Shown: positions 44,637 through 53,588, counted from the first letter of the stretch. The stretch: 64,000 bases of DNA from CAIUGU01 sp965279735 (GCA_965279735.1 OZ257260.1:2852001-2916000), one strand, 5' to 3'. Notes: generated by a model not told the origin, from the letters alone. A program made the numbers and translations.

Positions 44637-45149
44637 TCAGACGTACTTGTCCATCTGGATCAGGAAGTATTCGAAGAAGTAGTTGATCTCGCGGATGTTG
44701 TCGACCATCCGGTGATCGGAATCGATGACGTGCAGCATCGCCTTGTGTTCGCGGGCATAGCGGAAGCTGTTCTCCACCGGCACGACATCATCGCGCCAGC
44801 CATGCACGATCGTGATCGGACAGTTCGCGGGCTTGGGCGTGTGCTGCTCGAACCCCGGCATGTAGAACGCGGGTGCCAGCAGGAACATGCCGCGCGCCTG
44901 CAGCAGTGACGAAGCAGCCGCCGAGACGTGGCCGCCCAGGCTCGACCCGACGAGCACGAGCGAGCCGCGCAGCTCCTTGCAATAGGAGAGCAGCCGGGTG
45001 ACACGGTCCTGCGGATTGTCGATGCCGCGGTAGTCGACCGACTCCACCTGGAAGCCTTCGTTGCGGGCCAGCTCCGCCATGGCGGCAATCTTGTTGCCCC
45101 AGGGCTCGCTGTCCCTGCCGTGCGAGAACACGACGTATCGTTCGCTCAT
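44637..45149 (-). CDS. Small alpha/beta hydrolase
   Basis: A 170-residue hydrolase without signal peptide: start RYVVFSHGRDSEPWGNK, nucleophile LVLVGSSLGGHVSAAASSL, acid ITIVHGWRDDVVP and histidine DSDHRM. The short length and SHGRDS...GNK opening resemble the YcfP/UPF0227 and dienelactone hydrolase-like groups. Substrate unknown. It starts the run hydrolase, lipoprotein, plsB, pldA. Confidence 0.85.
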   Translation of the reverse strand: MSERYVVFSHGRDSEPWGNKIAAMAELARNEGFQVESVDYRGIDNPQDRVTRLLSYCKELRGSLVLVGSSLGGHVSAAASSLLQARGMFLLAPAFYMPGFEQHTPKPANCPITIVHGWRDDVVPVENSFRYAREHKAMLHVIDSDHRMVDNIREINYFFEYFLIQMDKYV

Positions 45150-45185
45150 TGTTCTGTACCTTCATCGAAGCGGAGCGCCGCCATC

Positions 45186-45569
45186 TTAATCCGTCCGGCC
45201 TCCCCACAGCGACTCATCGAGGCTGCGGGTTTCCGGCCAGCCGAAGCGTTTGAGATCCACGCGACCGCGAACGAACAGCACGCCTTCCGCTTCAAGACGG
45301 GCACGCTGCAGCTTGTGAGGCTCGCTCCCTTCCGGAAAGGAGCTGCGGCCGGCTGCGTTGATCACGCGAAACCAGGGCAGACGCGACGAATCCGGCTGGT
45401 GCCTGAGCACCGTTCCCACGAGTCTTGCCCGTCCCGGCAAACCCGCGACCGCTGCGAGAGTGCCGTAGGTCGACACGCGGCCACGAGGCACCCGGGCAAT
45501 GGCGGCTGCAATCCGGGCTTCCGCATCATCCACCGGTGCGCTGGCAGGCTTCTTTGCACGCGCTGTCAC
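45186..45569 (-). CDS. Alkyltransferase-like (ATL) DNA-damage protein
   Basis: A 127-residue member of the MGMT C-terminal domain family: VPRGRVSTYGTLAAVAGLPGRAR, VGTVLRHQP, PWFRVINAAGR. In true O6-alkylguanine transferases the motif is PCHR; ATL proteins have PWHR and only bind alkylated guanine to hand it to nucleotide excision repair. Here it is PWFR (W66, F67), so both the Cys and His are replaced. The GTG start overlaps the symporter stop (GTGA). Confidence 0.9.
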   Translation of the reverse strand: MTARAKKPASAPVDDAEARIAAAIARVPRGRVSTYGTLAAVAGLPGRARLVGTVLRHQPDSSRLPWFRVINAAGRSSFPEGSEPHKLQRARLEAEGVLFVRGRVDLKRFGWPETRSLDESLWGGRTD

Positions 45570-47026
45570 GGACTGTCCTCTGGAGTTGAAGCCGGAGCGG
45601 GAGTCGGCGCCTGCTCCGCGCGGTCAGCACGATCAGCGCGATCGGGGTTGCGACGCCGGTCGCCTCCCGTCAGCGCAATGCCGAGGGCCGCGACGAAGGG
45701 CAGCGCTCTTTCGAGAAAATCGCCGGGCGCACTCGGCAGCAGATGCAGCAGTAACGTCAGCACGAAGCCGGCCCACATCGAACCGAGCATGGACCCCGGC
45801 CGCACGCGCTTGCCCGTGAGCCTGACGAAGAGCAGGGGTCCGAATGCAGAACCCAGCAGCGTCCAGGCGAGCAGCAGTCTCTCGAAACCGGGTTCGGGCA
45901 CCGCGAGCGCCACGGCGGCCAGCAATCCCGCGGCCAGCACCACCGCCGGCTTGGGCCAATCAAGCGAGCCGCGAACCGGATTGGTTTTCACATCCACCGA
46001 TACCGCTGCCGCCATCACGAGCAGAACACTTTCAAGTGCAGAGAACGCGCTAGCGAAGAGCGCCGCCGCGAAGAGCGCCGCGATACTTGCCGGCAGTACG
46101 CGTTCAAGCAGTGGCAGGAACACGGCATCGGGCGTGGCCTCCGGCAGCAGAAGCCGCGCGGTCCAGCCGCACACGAGCATCGACCCAAGCACCAGCAGCG
46201 TCCACAGCAACGCCGTACGGCGTGTATTCACGAGTTGCCGGTGATCGGCGCAGGCCATGAAGCGGCTGACGACCTGCGACTGCCCCAGTGAAAAAAGGCT
46301 CAATGTCAGTGTTCCGAGCGCAAACGTGAAGCTCAGGATCGCGACCTGCTCGCCGGTCCAGAGGCCCACGTCGGCGGGCAGATCAGTGAGTTTCGTCCAC
46401 ACCGGTGACCAGCCGCCGGCGGCGATCAGTCCACTGACCGCCACGGTCAGTGCGACCAGCAGGACGGCCAGCGCGCGCACGCTGTCGTTGCCACAGGCTC
46501 CGCGGTATCCGCCGAGCAATGCGCAGAGCGCAGCGCCCGCGATCCCGGCCAGCATGCCCGCTCGGGGACTGATCGGCGCCACACTCGCCAGCAACTGACC
46601 GAGCAGCGGCAGATACGCCGCCATGCCGATGAGAATGCCCAGAAACAGGATCAGGGTGGTCGACAGCACGACGGGCGCACGCATGCGTTCCCCAGCGTCG
46701 GCGGTCAGGAACTGGGTGAGGGTCACGCGATTGCGCTCGGCCGACCACGTGCGCAGGCGCGGGGCGACGAAGAACCAGGCGAGCGCGTGTCCGACGAGTG
46801 CGGTCAACAGTATCCACACCGCTGCGAAACCCCAGGCGAACGCGGCACCGGCCACACCGACCAGCATCCATAGCGGAGTTGCGTTGATCACCTGGCTGAG
46901 CGCGATCTGCCCGGCCGGAAGCTGGCGGCTCGCCAGGAAATAGTCATCGCTGTTACGCGCGGACCGTCCTGCGCGCCACGACAGCACGATCAGCACGCCG
47001 ACCATCAGGAAGAACGCGATCAGCAT
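45566..47026 (-). CDS. Sodium/solute symporter family protein
   Basis: A 486-residue SSS-family (PutP/PanF fold) transporter with about 13 membrane helices. Visible are the opening SWRAGRSARNSDDYFLASRQLP (the conserved R...S..DYF..GR start), the SLGQSQVVSRFMAC loop matching GQ.q...R, and FASAFSALESVLLVMAAAVSVDV near the Na2 site. The C-terminal tail has a short RADRADRAEQ repeat. Substrate unknown. The downstream ATL gene overlaps it; the tail-sheath gene is 15 bases upstream. Confidence 0.9.
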   Translation of the reverse strand: MLIAFFLMVGVLIVLSWRAGRSARNSDDYFLASRQLPAGQIALSQVINATPLWMLVGVAGAAFAWGFAAVWILLTALVGHALAWFFVAPRLRTWSAERNRVTLTQFLTADAGERMRAPVVLSTTLILFLGILIGMAAYLPLLGQLLASVAPISPRAGMLAGIAGAALCALLGGYRGACGNDSVRALAVLLVALTVAVSGLIAAGGWSPVWTKLTDLPADVGLWTGEQVAILSFTFALGTLTLSLFSLGQSQVVSRFMACADHRQLVNTRRTALLWTLLVLGSMLVCGWTARLLLPEATPDAVFLPLLERVLPASIAALFAAALFASAFSALESVLLVMAAAVSVDVKTNPVRGSLDWPKPAVVLAAGLLAAVALAVPEPGFERLLLAWTLLGSAFGPLLFVRLTGKRVRPGSMLGSMWAGFVLTLLLHLLPSAPGDFLERALPFVAALGIALTGGDRRRNPDRADRADRAEQAPTPAPASTPEDSP

Positions 47027-47041
47027 CGGAGGGCTCCCCGT

Positions 47042-48715
47042 TCAGCCTGCGACGCCAGAAGGCAGTCCGCCGCTGGCCGGGACCTTGAAGGGAATCACGA
47101 CATCGTCGGTACCAGGCACTTCAGCAGGCGACCAGAACCGGTCGAGCGGATTCACGGCGATCGGCTTGATCGCACTGCCGGTCGAGCTGTGGGTGATCAG
47201 ATAGGTGTGATATTCGCCGGCCCGGGACGCCGCAAACCCGACCAGGATGTTGACCATGCCCAGCAAGGTTTCGGATTCCGTATTGACGCGCTGGTCCGTG
47301 ATCACGAAATACGCCTTCCCTGTTTCCGCCCCGGGAAATGCTCCCGCGTCATTGAGGTCCCGCAGGAACGCCGTGATCTGCCGGCGCACCTTGGCCCATG
47401 CCACGTGATCCGCATGACGGGTGACGACCCAGCGGGTGCTGCGCTCGATGCTGTTGAGCAGGAACAGTCCAAACCGGCGCGCACTGATGTAGCCCCAGTC
47501 TGCAGCGGCATTCGAGCCCCCGGCAAGCGTCCGTGGAACGAGCCGGAGCGGACCGCTGCTCCGGATCGACTGCAATGCGTTGATGCCGTTTGCCGCCAGA
47601 CGCCAGCGATCCGGTTCGGACAAGGCGCATGACAGCCGCGTCCCGGGACGCAGCAGCAGTTCCGATTCGGGAGCGGTCGTGTCCCATACCGGCCGCTGTT
47701 CCTCGGCTCGGGCAAGCATGCCCGCCACGGCTCCACCGTTGCCGAACACCTGGGCTGTGCCACGCAGCCGGTCGCTGACCAGCAGGCGGGGAAAGAACAT
47801 GCAGGCATCGGCGCTCGAGAAATTGAGTTCACGCAGGCCGCGGATGGCGTCGTCCGCGGAGACCCAGCGAGCAGGAGGATCCACGATCAGGAGCGCGCGT
47901 CGCTCTCGGCAGTACCGGCTGGCGACGACCAGACTGCTGGGGCCGATATCATCGTCACGTGACAGCGGCGGGATGTGCACGAAGTCGAGATGCCGGGCGC
48001 CATTGAGTGCAAACAGGCCGGTCGAATGCTGCGCCGAACCGATCACGTCGTAGTCGGTGAGCGGTCCGCCGTCGTTGCCATCCGGATTGGAACCGACGTA
48101 GCCCAGCGACTGGCCAACGGCGGTCCGCCCCCCCTGATGCAGCGTCGCCTCGGGACGCACGGCGGGCACGCAGCCCTGCATTCTCACCAGTTCCGATTCG
48201 AGAAGAGCGGTCGTCACAAAGCGGGTTGCCGCCGGATCCACGGACAGGCCCCGAAAGATTTCCTGGGCATCGATCCGTTCCGAACCGGATGTGCGCAGGC
48301 GCTGGACCACGAGATTGAAACGGTCCTCCTCGTTGTCGCCGATGTTGTCGTAGTCAACCGCCGCCCGGAGGAACTCGCGTGAACCGGGGGCAATCGCGGT
48401 GAGCGTCAGCTTCTCCCGGCCGCAGGCCAGGGACAGCGTTGGCGGCGCGCCACCATTGACGACGCGAACGATGACGGCTTGCCTGCCGCCGTGCTCGAAG
48501 AACTGTTCGACGGCATAGGACAACGGACTCGGTTGCCACAGGCCGCCGAACTGCTGCTGGAAATCGGCAAAACTTTCGATGGGCACCGGGACATTCACCG
48601 GACCACGCAGGGTGCGGCCGACGAATGCGGTAATCGACGACGCGAGCAGCGCGATGGGCTGCTCGGAAGTCGGGATCTCGTCGATCTGGATACCTGGAGT
48701 CGAGGGCTCAGGCAT
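47042..48715 (-). CDS. Phage-type contractile tail sheath protein, orphan
   Basis: A 557-residue tail sheath protein. The N-terminus is diagnostic (TPGIQIDEIPTSEQPIALLASSITAFVGRTLRGP..., shown here in part), followed by FADFQQQFGGLW, the sheath core VHIPPLSRDD and YCRERRALLIVDPP, LLRPGTRLSCALS, WGYISARRFGLFLLNSIERSTRWVV and the C-terminal GKAYFVITDQRVN. No tail tube, baseplate, spike or AAA+ gene is within the window, so it is not part of a visible prophage or contractile injection system. Codon use looks like its neighbours. Role unknown. Confidence 0.9.
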   Translation of the reverse strand: MPEPSTPGIQIDEIPTSEQPIALLASSITAFVGRTLRGPVNVPVPIESFADFQQQFGGLWQPSPLSYAVEQFFEHGGRQAVIVRVVNGGAPPTLSLACGREKLTLTAIAPGSREFLRAAVDYDNIGDNEEDRFNLVVQRLRTSGSERIDAQEIFRGLSVDPAATRFVTTALLESELVRMQGCVPAVRPEATLHQGGRTAVGQSLGYVGSNPDGNDGGPLTDYDVIGSAQHSTGLFALNGARHLDFVHIPPLSRDDDIGPSSLVVASRYCRERRALLIVDPPARWVSADDAIRGLRELNFSSADACMFFPRLLVSDRLRGTAQVFGNGGAVAGMLARAEEQRPVWDTTAPESELLLRPGTRLSCALSEPDRWRLAANGINALQSIRSSGPLRLVPRTLAGGSNAAADWGYISARRFGLFLLNSIERSTRWVVTRHADHVAWAKVRRQITAFLRDLNDAGAFPGAETGKAYFVITDQRVNTESETLLGMVNILVGFAASRAGEYHTYLITHSSTGSAIKPIAVNPLDRFWSPAEVPGTDDVVIPFKVPASGGLPSGVAG

Positions 48716-48744
48716 CGGTGGGTATCCTGGGCGGGATCAACTAT

Positions 48745-48882
48745 CTACTGCGCGGCCTGGGCCCGGGAGCCGTTCTTCGACTGCTCCTGCCGGCGCTTTT
48801 CTTCCTCTTCGCTCGCGCGCCGCGCGTCGTCCCGACGGCGCTGGATTTCCTCGAGCATGATCTTGAGCCATTCAGTCGCCAT
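48745..48882 (-). CDS. 45-residue charged peptide upstream of the tail sheath
   Basis: A small gene starting MATEWLKIMLEEIQRRRDDA and ending KNGSRAQAAQ; it is a strongly charged amphipathic helix with EEEE and RRR clusters. AAGGAA lies 12 bases before the ATG. It stops 29 bases before the sheath gene, so it is likely co-transcribed. It could be a helical partner of the sheath. No family is recognised. Confidence 0.6.
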   Translation of the reverse strand: MATEWLKIMLEEIQRRRDDARRASEEEEKRRQEQSKNGSRAQAAQ

Positions 48883-48930
48883 GTCGCGGGTCACTTCCTT
48901 GAAAGGATGAGGCCCGCGGAGTTTATCAGC

Positions 48931-50109
48931 TCAAGCCGCGGCTTTAAGATCCCTTTTGCCGGCCACTGCAGCGTAGAGGGAAGCCATGCGCCCGGCGAGC
49001 GCAGGCGCGGACCAGGTCATCGCGTACGCGCGGGCATCGGCGGACATCTGCCGGCGCTTCACGGGATCGGCCAGCAATCCCGCAACCAGGTCGGAGAACC
49101 CGGCTTCATTGTCGGGAGCAATCAATGCGCCGCGTTCGGGGCGCAGGATATCCAGCGTGCCCATGTACGCAGTCGAAACGACAGGCACCCCGAGCGCCAT
49201 CGCTTCGAGCAGCACGAGTCCCTGGGTCTCGGTCCGCGACGAAAAGACGAACAGGTCGCCCGCCTGGTAGCAGTCGAGCAGCTCCGCATCGCGTGACAGG
49301 TAGCCGACGAACCGCACGTGGTTGCCGAGGCCCCGTGCTTCGACGTACTCGCGGCAGTGCTTGAGGGCCGGGCCTTCGCCCGCCACGATCATCACGGCAT
49401 TCGGCACCTTGCGCAGCAGAAGCGCGAGCATACGGAACAGGAAATCGATGTTCTTCTCGTGGGCAATGCGGCCGACATGCACGAGCGTGGGCTGATCCGG
49501 CGCGATCCCCAGCTTCCGTCGGAAACCCGGTCCGTCGCCCTGGCCGAAGCGCGACAACTCAAGACCCGTCGGGATGATGTGCATCGGACAGTTCACGCCG
49601 TAGTCGGTCAGCGCGCTCTCCATCGCCTGCGACGGTACGACGAGGGCACTTAAGGAATTGCACTGGGAAACTGTGAAACGCCGCGCCGCAAACCGCATCA
49701 CGGAGCGCGGCAGCAGCGGGACGTAGTGATGCAGGTATTCCTCGAAATAGGTGTGGTAGCTCTCGATGGCGGGAATGTCGAACCACTTCGCCAGGTGCAG
49801 CCCGAGATAGTGCGCCACGAACGGCGTCTGGATATGCACGAGGTCAAACGGCCGCTGTTCCAGTTGGGGCTTCAACGCCCGGATCGCCGCCGGAATCATC
49901 ATCCGGTCTTCGGGATCGCGTGGCACGTAGCGGGACGGTACCCGCAGAATCCCGGCTTCCTTGTCAGGCCCGCTGCGACCCGGGTATTCCGGCGTGATCA
50001 GGACGGTTTCGTGGCCCGCCTCATGCAGGGAACGACGGAAGGTCTGGATCGATGTAGACACCCCGTTGATTCGCGGGAAGTACACATCCGAGATCATCAG
50101 TACGCGCAC
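48931..50109 (-). CDS. GT4-family glycosyltransferase
   Basis: A 392-residue GT-B retaining glycosyltransferase. I chose GTG at 50109 (AGGAG seven bases upstream; an ATG at 50127 lacks a ribosome site), giving the start RVLMISDVYFPRINGVSTS. The acceptor half holds FDLVHIQTPFVAHYLGL and ESYHTYFEEYLHHYVP; the donor half has LVHVGRIAHEKNIDFL and SRTETQGLVLLEAMALGVPVV (the E-x7-E site). Similar enzymes glycosylate diacylglycerol or mannosylate lipids. A glycolipid product is plausible, not shown. Confidence 0.9.
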   Translation of the reverse strand: MRVLMISDVYFPRINGVSTSIQTFRRSLHEAGHETVLITPEYPGRSGPDKEAGILRVPSRYVPRDPEDRMMIPAAIRALKPQLEQRPFDLVHIQTPFVAHYLGLHLAKWFDIPAIESYHTYFEEYLHHYVPLLPRSVMRFAARRFTVSQCNSLSALVVPSQAMESALTDYGVNCPMHIIPTGLELSRFGQGDGPGFRRKLGIAPDQPTLVHVGRIAHEKNIDFLFRMLALLLRKVPNAVMIVAGEGPALKHCREYVEARGLGNHVRFVGYLSRDAELLDCYQAGDLFVFSSRTETQGLVLLEAMALGVPVVSTAYMGTLDILRPERGALIAPDNEAGFSDLVAGLLADPVKRRQMSADARAYAMTWSAPALAGRMASLYAAVAGKRDLKAAA

Positions 50110-50192
50110 TCGGCCACTCCTACGCATCTTGCGACGCGGCGGAGGGTATGACGGCCAGATGACGGAGGTATGACGGCGGGCGAGAAGCCCAA

Positions 50193-50208
50193 CCCCGGCA
50201 AGGCCGGG
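50193..50208 (-). terminator. Possible weak terminator after the L,D-transpeptidase gene
   Basis: A 7-bp stem CCCCGGC-AAG-GCCGGGG, 16 bases beyond the transpeptidase stop. The following minus-strand bases (TTGGGCTTCTC) are only partly T-rich, so efficiency is doubtful. Confidence 0.45.
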
Positions 50209-50223
50209 GGTCAGTAGGAGGTG

Positions 50224-51447
50224 TTACGGAGTAGCGCCCGCAGGTGCCTTGAGGGGAGCAGGAGCGGCTTGCTTGGGGGCAGGCGTGGTGACTGGCGCAG
50301 GAGCATCCGACAGCATCGCTTCGAACTCGGCAGCGCTGACACGCAGCTCCTTCTTGCCATCCCAGGTCGCACCGGTCGGCAGGATGTTCTCGACGTGACG
50401 CGTATCGGCAAGCACCGCATCGACTGTCGTGCCCGCCTTTGAGACCGGAACCGTGAGTCCGCGCGGAGCAGCGGCAATGGACTTGATCAGGCCCAGGTCC
50501 GCAGTGACATTGTGCTGCTTGATGCGCTTCTGCATGTGGACGGCGATCGCTTCGTCGAGAAGCTTCTGAGCGCCATCGCCTTCGCGGCGCGCATCGTCCT
50601 CGAGGATCGGGAATATCTGCATGTGCAAGGCATCGGCTTCCCAGCCGAACGCGATCGGCTGGTTCACGACGGTGACTTTGGTCCCGATCGCGATGTCCTG
50701 GAACAGCGGCGCGATGTCTTCAGGATAGAGACGGATGCAGCCGTGGCTGGAACGTAGTCCCACGCCGTACGGCTTGTTGGTGCCATGGACGAGGTAGCTC
50801 GGCCAGCCGAGATTCATCGCAAACGCGCCGAGCGGGTTGTCAGGTCCCGGGCCCACACGTGCCGGCAACGGATCGTTGTTCTTCTTGTGCTCTGCACGCA
50901 CTGAAGCAGGCACCGTCCACACCGGATCCTTGCGCTTGGACGTGACCTTGGTGACGCCCTCGGGTGTCTGCCAGCCCACCTTGCCGATACCGATCGGGTG
51001 GGTGATGACCGTCTGCAGTTCGCCTTCCTTGCGCTTCGGATAGTAGTAGACACGCAGCGCGGCGAGATTCACGACCAGCCCTTCATACGGCGCGTCCGGC
51101 AATACGAAACGCGTGGGCAGCACGATTTCACGACCGACGCCGGGCAGCCATGGGTCGACGCCAGGATTCGCGCGAACGATTTCCTCGTAACCCAGGTTGA
51201 AGCGACGGGCGATGTCGGACAGCGTGTCCTTTTCGCCTACCGTGGTCACCTGGAGCTGGCCTACGACTTCAGTCGTCGCCGGATCAAACTGGAAGCGATG
51301 ACTCGCCGTGGGCGCATAGACAACCGGAGGTGGCGGTTCGACCACCACAGGCGCGATGACTTCAACCGGGCGGTTCATCAGCTGGCAGCCAGCGAGCCAG
51401 ACAAGTGGAACGAGCGCCGCTATCCGCAGAATATTTTTTGCGTTCAT
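50224..51447 (-). CDS. L,D-transpeptidase lipoprotein with LysM domain
   Basis: A 407-residue YkuD-family enzyme that cross-links peptidoglycan or attaches lipoproteins to it. The ATG at 51447 starts a lipoprotein signal ending LAGC. A LysM domain (VGEKDTLSDIARRFNLGYEEIVRANPG) is followed by the YkuD domain with HGTNKPYGVGLRSSHGCIRLYPED, containing catalytic Cys in SHGCIR. The C-terminal ~100 residues are a Pro/Ala-rich tail. The ribosome site is weak. Longer open frame upstream of 51447 is antisense-like and not coding. Confidence 0.93.
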   Translation of the reverse strand: MNAKNILRIAALVPLVWLAGCQLMNRPVEVIAPVVVEPPPPVVYAPTASHRFQFDPATTEVVGQLQVTTVGEKDTLSDIARRFNLGYEEIVRANPGVDPWLPGVGREIVLPTRFVLPDAPYEGLVVNLAALRVYYYPKRKEGELQTVITHPIGIGKVGWQTPEGVTKVTSKRKDPVWTVPASVRAEHKKNNDPLPARVGPGPDNPLGAFAMNLGWPSYLVHGTNKPYGVGLRSSHGCIRLYPEDIAPLFQDIAIGTKVTVVNQPIAFGWEADALHMQIFPILEDDARREGDGAQKLLDEAIAVHMQKRIKQHNVTADLGLIKSIAAAPRGLTVPVSKAGTTVDAVLADTRHVENILPTGATWDGKKELRVSAAEFEAMLSDAPAPVTTPAPKQAAPAPLKAPAGATP

Positions 51448-51533
51448 GGATGCATTATGACCAAGAATTAACCACTTGCGAACCCCGAAATACTGTCGGC
51501 AGATTCCGACAAAGTGGGCGCATTTAGCAACGG

Positions 51534-52022
51534 TCACAACAGAATGGGCGCGTTTGACAGTTCGTTCCGGTCCACGGCGGGGAAGCAACGGGCAATGAGC
51601 TGGCCGACCATCGCGATGCCCTCGATCGCCCCGTGCTGATAATCGCCTTGGGCAAACCACTGTTCCATTGCACGACAGGCAGCCAGCCATTCCGGATTCG
51701 CGCTGATGTCGCCGTGCCCCCGGTCCGCAATGATTTCCACGGCCCGGTCGGCTAGCAGCACATAGATGAGGACTCCGCTGTTGGCGGCGGTATCCCACAT
51801 GCGCAAGTTGGAGAAAACCTGCATGGCGCGATCGCGTGGGGTGACATCGCTCCACACTGCTGCTGCGTCCAGGCTGCCTTCCACCGCGAAGCGCAGCTCG
51901 CCACCGTGCTGCTGCTCGGTTCGCCCGATCTCGCGTTCGATCGCGGCCAGGACCTCCGCAGAAAAATGCCGGCGGACCGCCCAGGGCGACGCGAAGAGAT
52001 GACGGAGCAACCGGTTGGCCAT
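51534..52022 (-). CDS. TPM-domain protein
   Basis: A 162-residue cytoplasmic-looking TPM (TLP18.3/Psb32/MOLO-1) domain: EREIGRTEQQHGGELRFAVEGSL, ANSGVLIYVLLADRAVEIIADRGH and WFAQGDYQHGAIEGIAMVGQLI. No signal peptide or membrane helix. Its ATG overlaps the upstream TPM gene's stop (TAATG), so it is coupled. Function of the family is unclear; it is regularly found with LemA and YgcG. Confidence 0.87.
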   Translation of the reverse strand: MANRLLRHLFASPWAVRRHFSAEVLAAIEREIGRTEQQHGGELRFAVEGSLDAAAVWSDVTPRDRAMQVFSNLRMWDTAANSGVLIYVLLADRAVEIIADRGHGDISANPEWLAACRAMEQWFAQGDYQHGAIEGIAMVGQLIARCFPAVDRNELSNAPILL

Positions 52023-52912
52023 TACCAGCGTCCCGAGGCGCCGCCGCCACCGAAACCCCCTCCTCCGCCCCCGCTCCAGCCGCCGCCTCCTCCGAGCCCA
52101 CCGCCGCCAAAGCCACCGCCTGAGGTCCAGCCACCGCGGCGTCCGCGACCCGAGCTGTACCAGCCACCGCCTCCGCCGCCACTCATCAACGTGATGAAGA
52201 ACGCGATGAGGGCTGCAACGAAGGCAACACCGAGCACGCTGACGATGAACCAGACGATGCCGCCGACCAGGATGGAAGTCGTGGCTGCTCCACCGACGCG
52301 ACCGAAGAGCCTGCGAAGAATCTGGCCGCCTACGAGCGCGACCATCAGCACGATCGGCAGGATGGATTCCAGGCCGCGCGACGACCCGGATTGATGACGT
52401 TCCGGTGCAGGCAGCGCCTCGCCGTCGACGATGCCGATGATCCGGTCCAGGCCTTCAGCAAGGCCGGCGTAGTAGTCCCCGGTGCGGAACCGCGGCACGA
52501 TCGTTTCCTCAATGATTCGATTGGCGGTGGCATCGTTGAGCACGCCCTCGAGCCCGTACCCGACCTCGATCCGCAGGGTGCGATCGTCCTTGGCGACGAT
52601 CAGGATGACGCCGTCATCCGGTTGTGTCCGCCCGATCTTCCAGGCTTCCGCAACGCGAATCGAATATTGCTCGATGGCTTCTGGCTGGGTGGTCGGCACC
52701 AGCAGGACAGCGATCTGCGAGCCCTTGCGTTCCTCGAACGCGGCCAGCTTCTGCTCAAGGGTTTGCCGTTGTCCGGCGTCGAGTGTGCCTGTAAGGTCCG
52801 TCACTCGCGTCGACAACGCCGGCACAGGCACCTGCGCTTGAGCGCAGGAAACCCACAGTGCGATACAAAGCGCGAAGGCCTGATAAGGCGCTCGCCAGCG
52901 AAGCGCGCTCAT
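52022..52912 (-). CDS. YgcG-type TPM-domain membrane protein with Gly-rich tail
   Basis: A 296-residue exported protein. The ATG at 52912 begins a signal peptide (YQAFALCIALWVSCAQA). The TPM domain spans ~30-160 (VTDLTGTLDAGQRQTLEQKL, GVILIVAKDDRTLRIEVGYGLEG), then two membrane helices (SILVGGIVWFIVSVLGVAFVAALIAFFI). The C-terminus is almost only glycine with Trp, Ser and Phe, a typical YgcG tail. It lies between lemA and a second TPM gene. Its role is unknown. Confidence 0.9.
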   Translation of the reverse strand: MSALRWRAPYQAFALCIALWVSCAQAQVPVPALSTRVTDLTGTLDAGQRQTLEQKLAAFEERKGSQIAVLLVPTTQPEAIEQYSIRVAEAWKIGRTQPDDGVILIVAKDDRTLRIEVGYGLEGVLNDATANRIIEETIVPRFRTGDYYAGLAEGLDRIIGIVDGEALPAPERHQSGSSRGLESILPIVLMVALVGGQILRRLFGRVGGAATTSILVGGIVWFIVSVLGVAFVAALIAFFITLMSGGGGGGWYSSGRGRRGGWTSGGGFGGGGLGGGGGWSGGGGGGFGGGGASGRW

Positions 52913-52928
52913 CCGGCTCTGAATCCGT

Positions 52929-53549
52929 TCAATTTGCAGCCGGCGCAGGCGGCGTCTGGGGCGGAGTGAAATCGACTGCGGGCGGCCGCGCGATCGTGGC
53001 TTCGTTCTCGACGGTAAAGCTCGGCTTCGTCTTGTAACCAAACACCATCGCCGTGAGGTTGCCCGGGAACGAACGCACGGTAACGTTGTAGCTCTGGATG
53101 GATTCGATGTAGCGGTTGCGCGCGACGGTGATGCGGTTTTCCGTGCCTTCGATCTGCGCCTGCAGGTCATTGAAACCGGCAATCGACTTGAGCTCGGGAT
53201 AACGCTCGACCACGACCATCAGGCGGGACAGCGCGCTGCTGAGTTCACCCTGCGCGGCCTGCCAAGCCTGAAACGCCTGCGGATCATTGATGAGTTCGGG
53301 CGTCGCCTGGATGGAGCCCACCTTGGCGCGAGCGTTCACCACTGCTTCCAGGATGCCCTGCTCCGCCGCGACCGCGCCCTTTACCGTGCTCACCAGGTTC
53401 GGGATGAGATCGGCCCGGCGCTGGTACTGGTTCAGGACTTCGGCCCATGCCGCGGTGACCTGCTCATCCTGCACCTGCAGGGCGTTGTAACCGCAGCCGG
53501 AAAGCAGCACGGCGACCATCGCCAGCAACCCCATCTTGAATGAACGCAT
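52929..53549 (-). CDS. lemA: LemA family lipoprotein
   Basis: A 206-residue LemA protein. The ATG at 53549 has GAGGAAC upstream and starts a lipoprotein signal (LLAMVAVLLSGC). Family features are VTAAWAEVLNQYQRRADLIPNLVSTVKG, AFQAWQAAQGELSSALSRLMVVVERYPELKS (two long helices) and ENRITVARNRYIESIQSYN. Its function is unclear in bacteria. It is coupled by close spacing (16 bases) to the TPM genes, forming the usual LemA-TPM pair. Confidence 0.94.
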   Translation of the reverse strand: MRSFKMGLLAMVAVLLSGCGYNALQVQDEQVTAAWAEVLNQYQRRADLIPNLVSTVKGAVAAEQGILEAVVNARAKVGSIQATPELINDPQAFQAWQAAQGELSSALSRLMVVVERYPELKSIAGFNDLQAQIEGTENRITVARNRYIESIQSYNVTVRSFPGNLTAMVFGYKTKPSFTVENEATIARPPAVDFTPPQTPPAPAAN

Positions 53550-53588
53550 GAAAAGTTCCTCGCTGTACGAATTGCAGGGCACCAGCCG

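Noticed and set aside
47042..48882. Possible prophage
   Set aside because: Only the sheath is phage-like; no integrase, capsid, portal, tube or lysis gene, and base use is unchanged.
52022..52180. Dense CCACCGCC repeats
   Set aside because: They encode the glycine tail of the YgcG-type protein.
51448..52182. N-terminal extension of the L,D-transpeptidase frame
   Set aside because: It runs antisense-like across a TPM gene in another frame; the lipoprotein signal begins at 51447.
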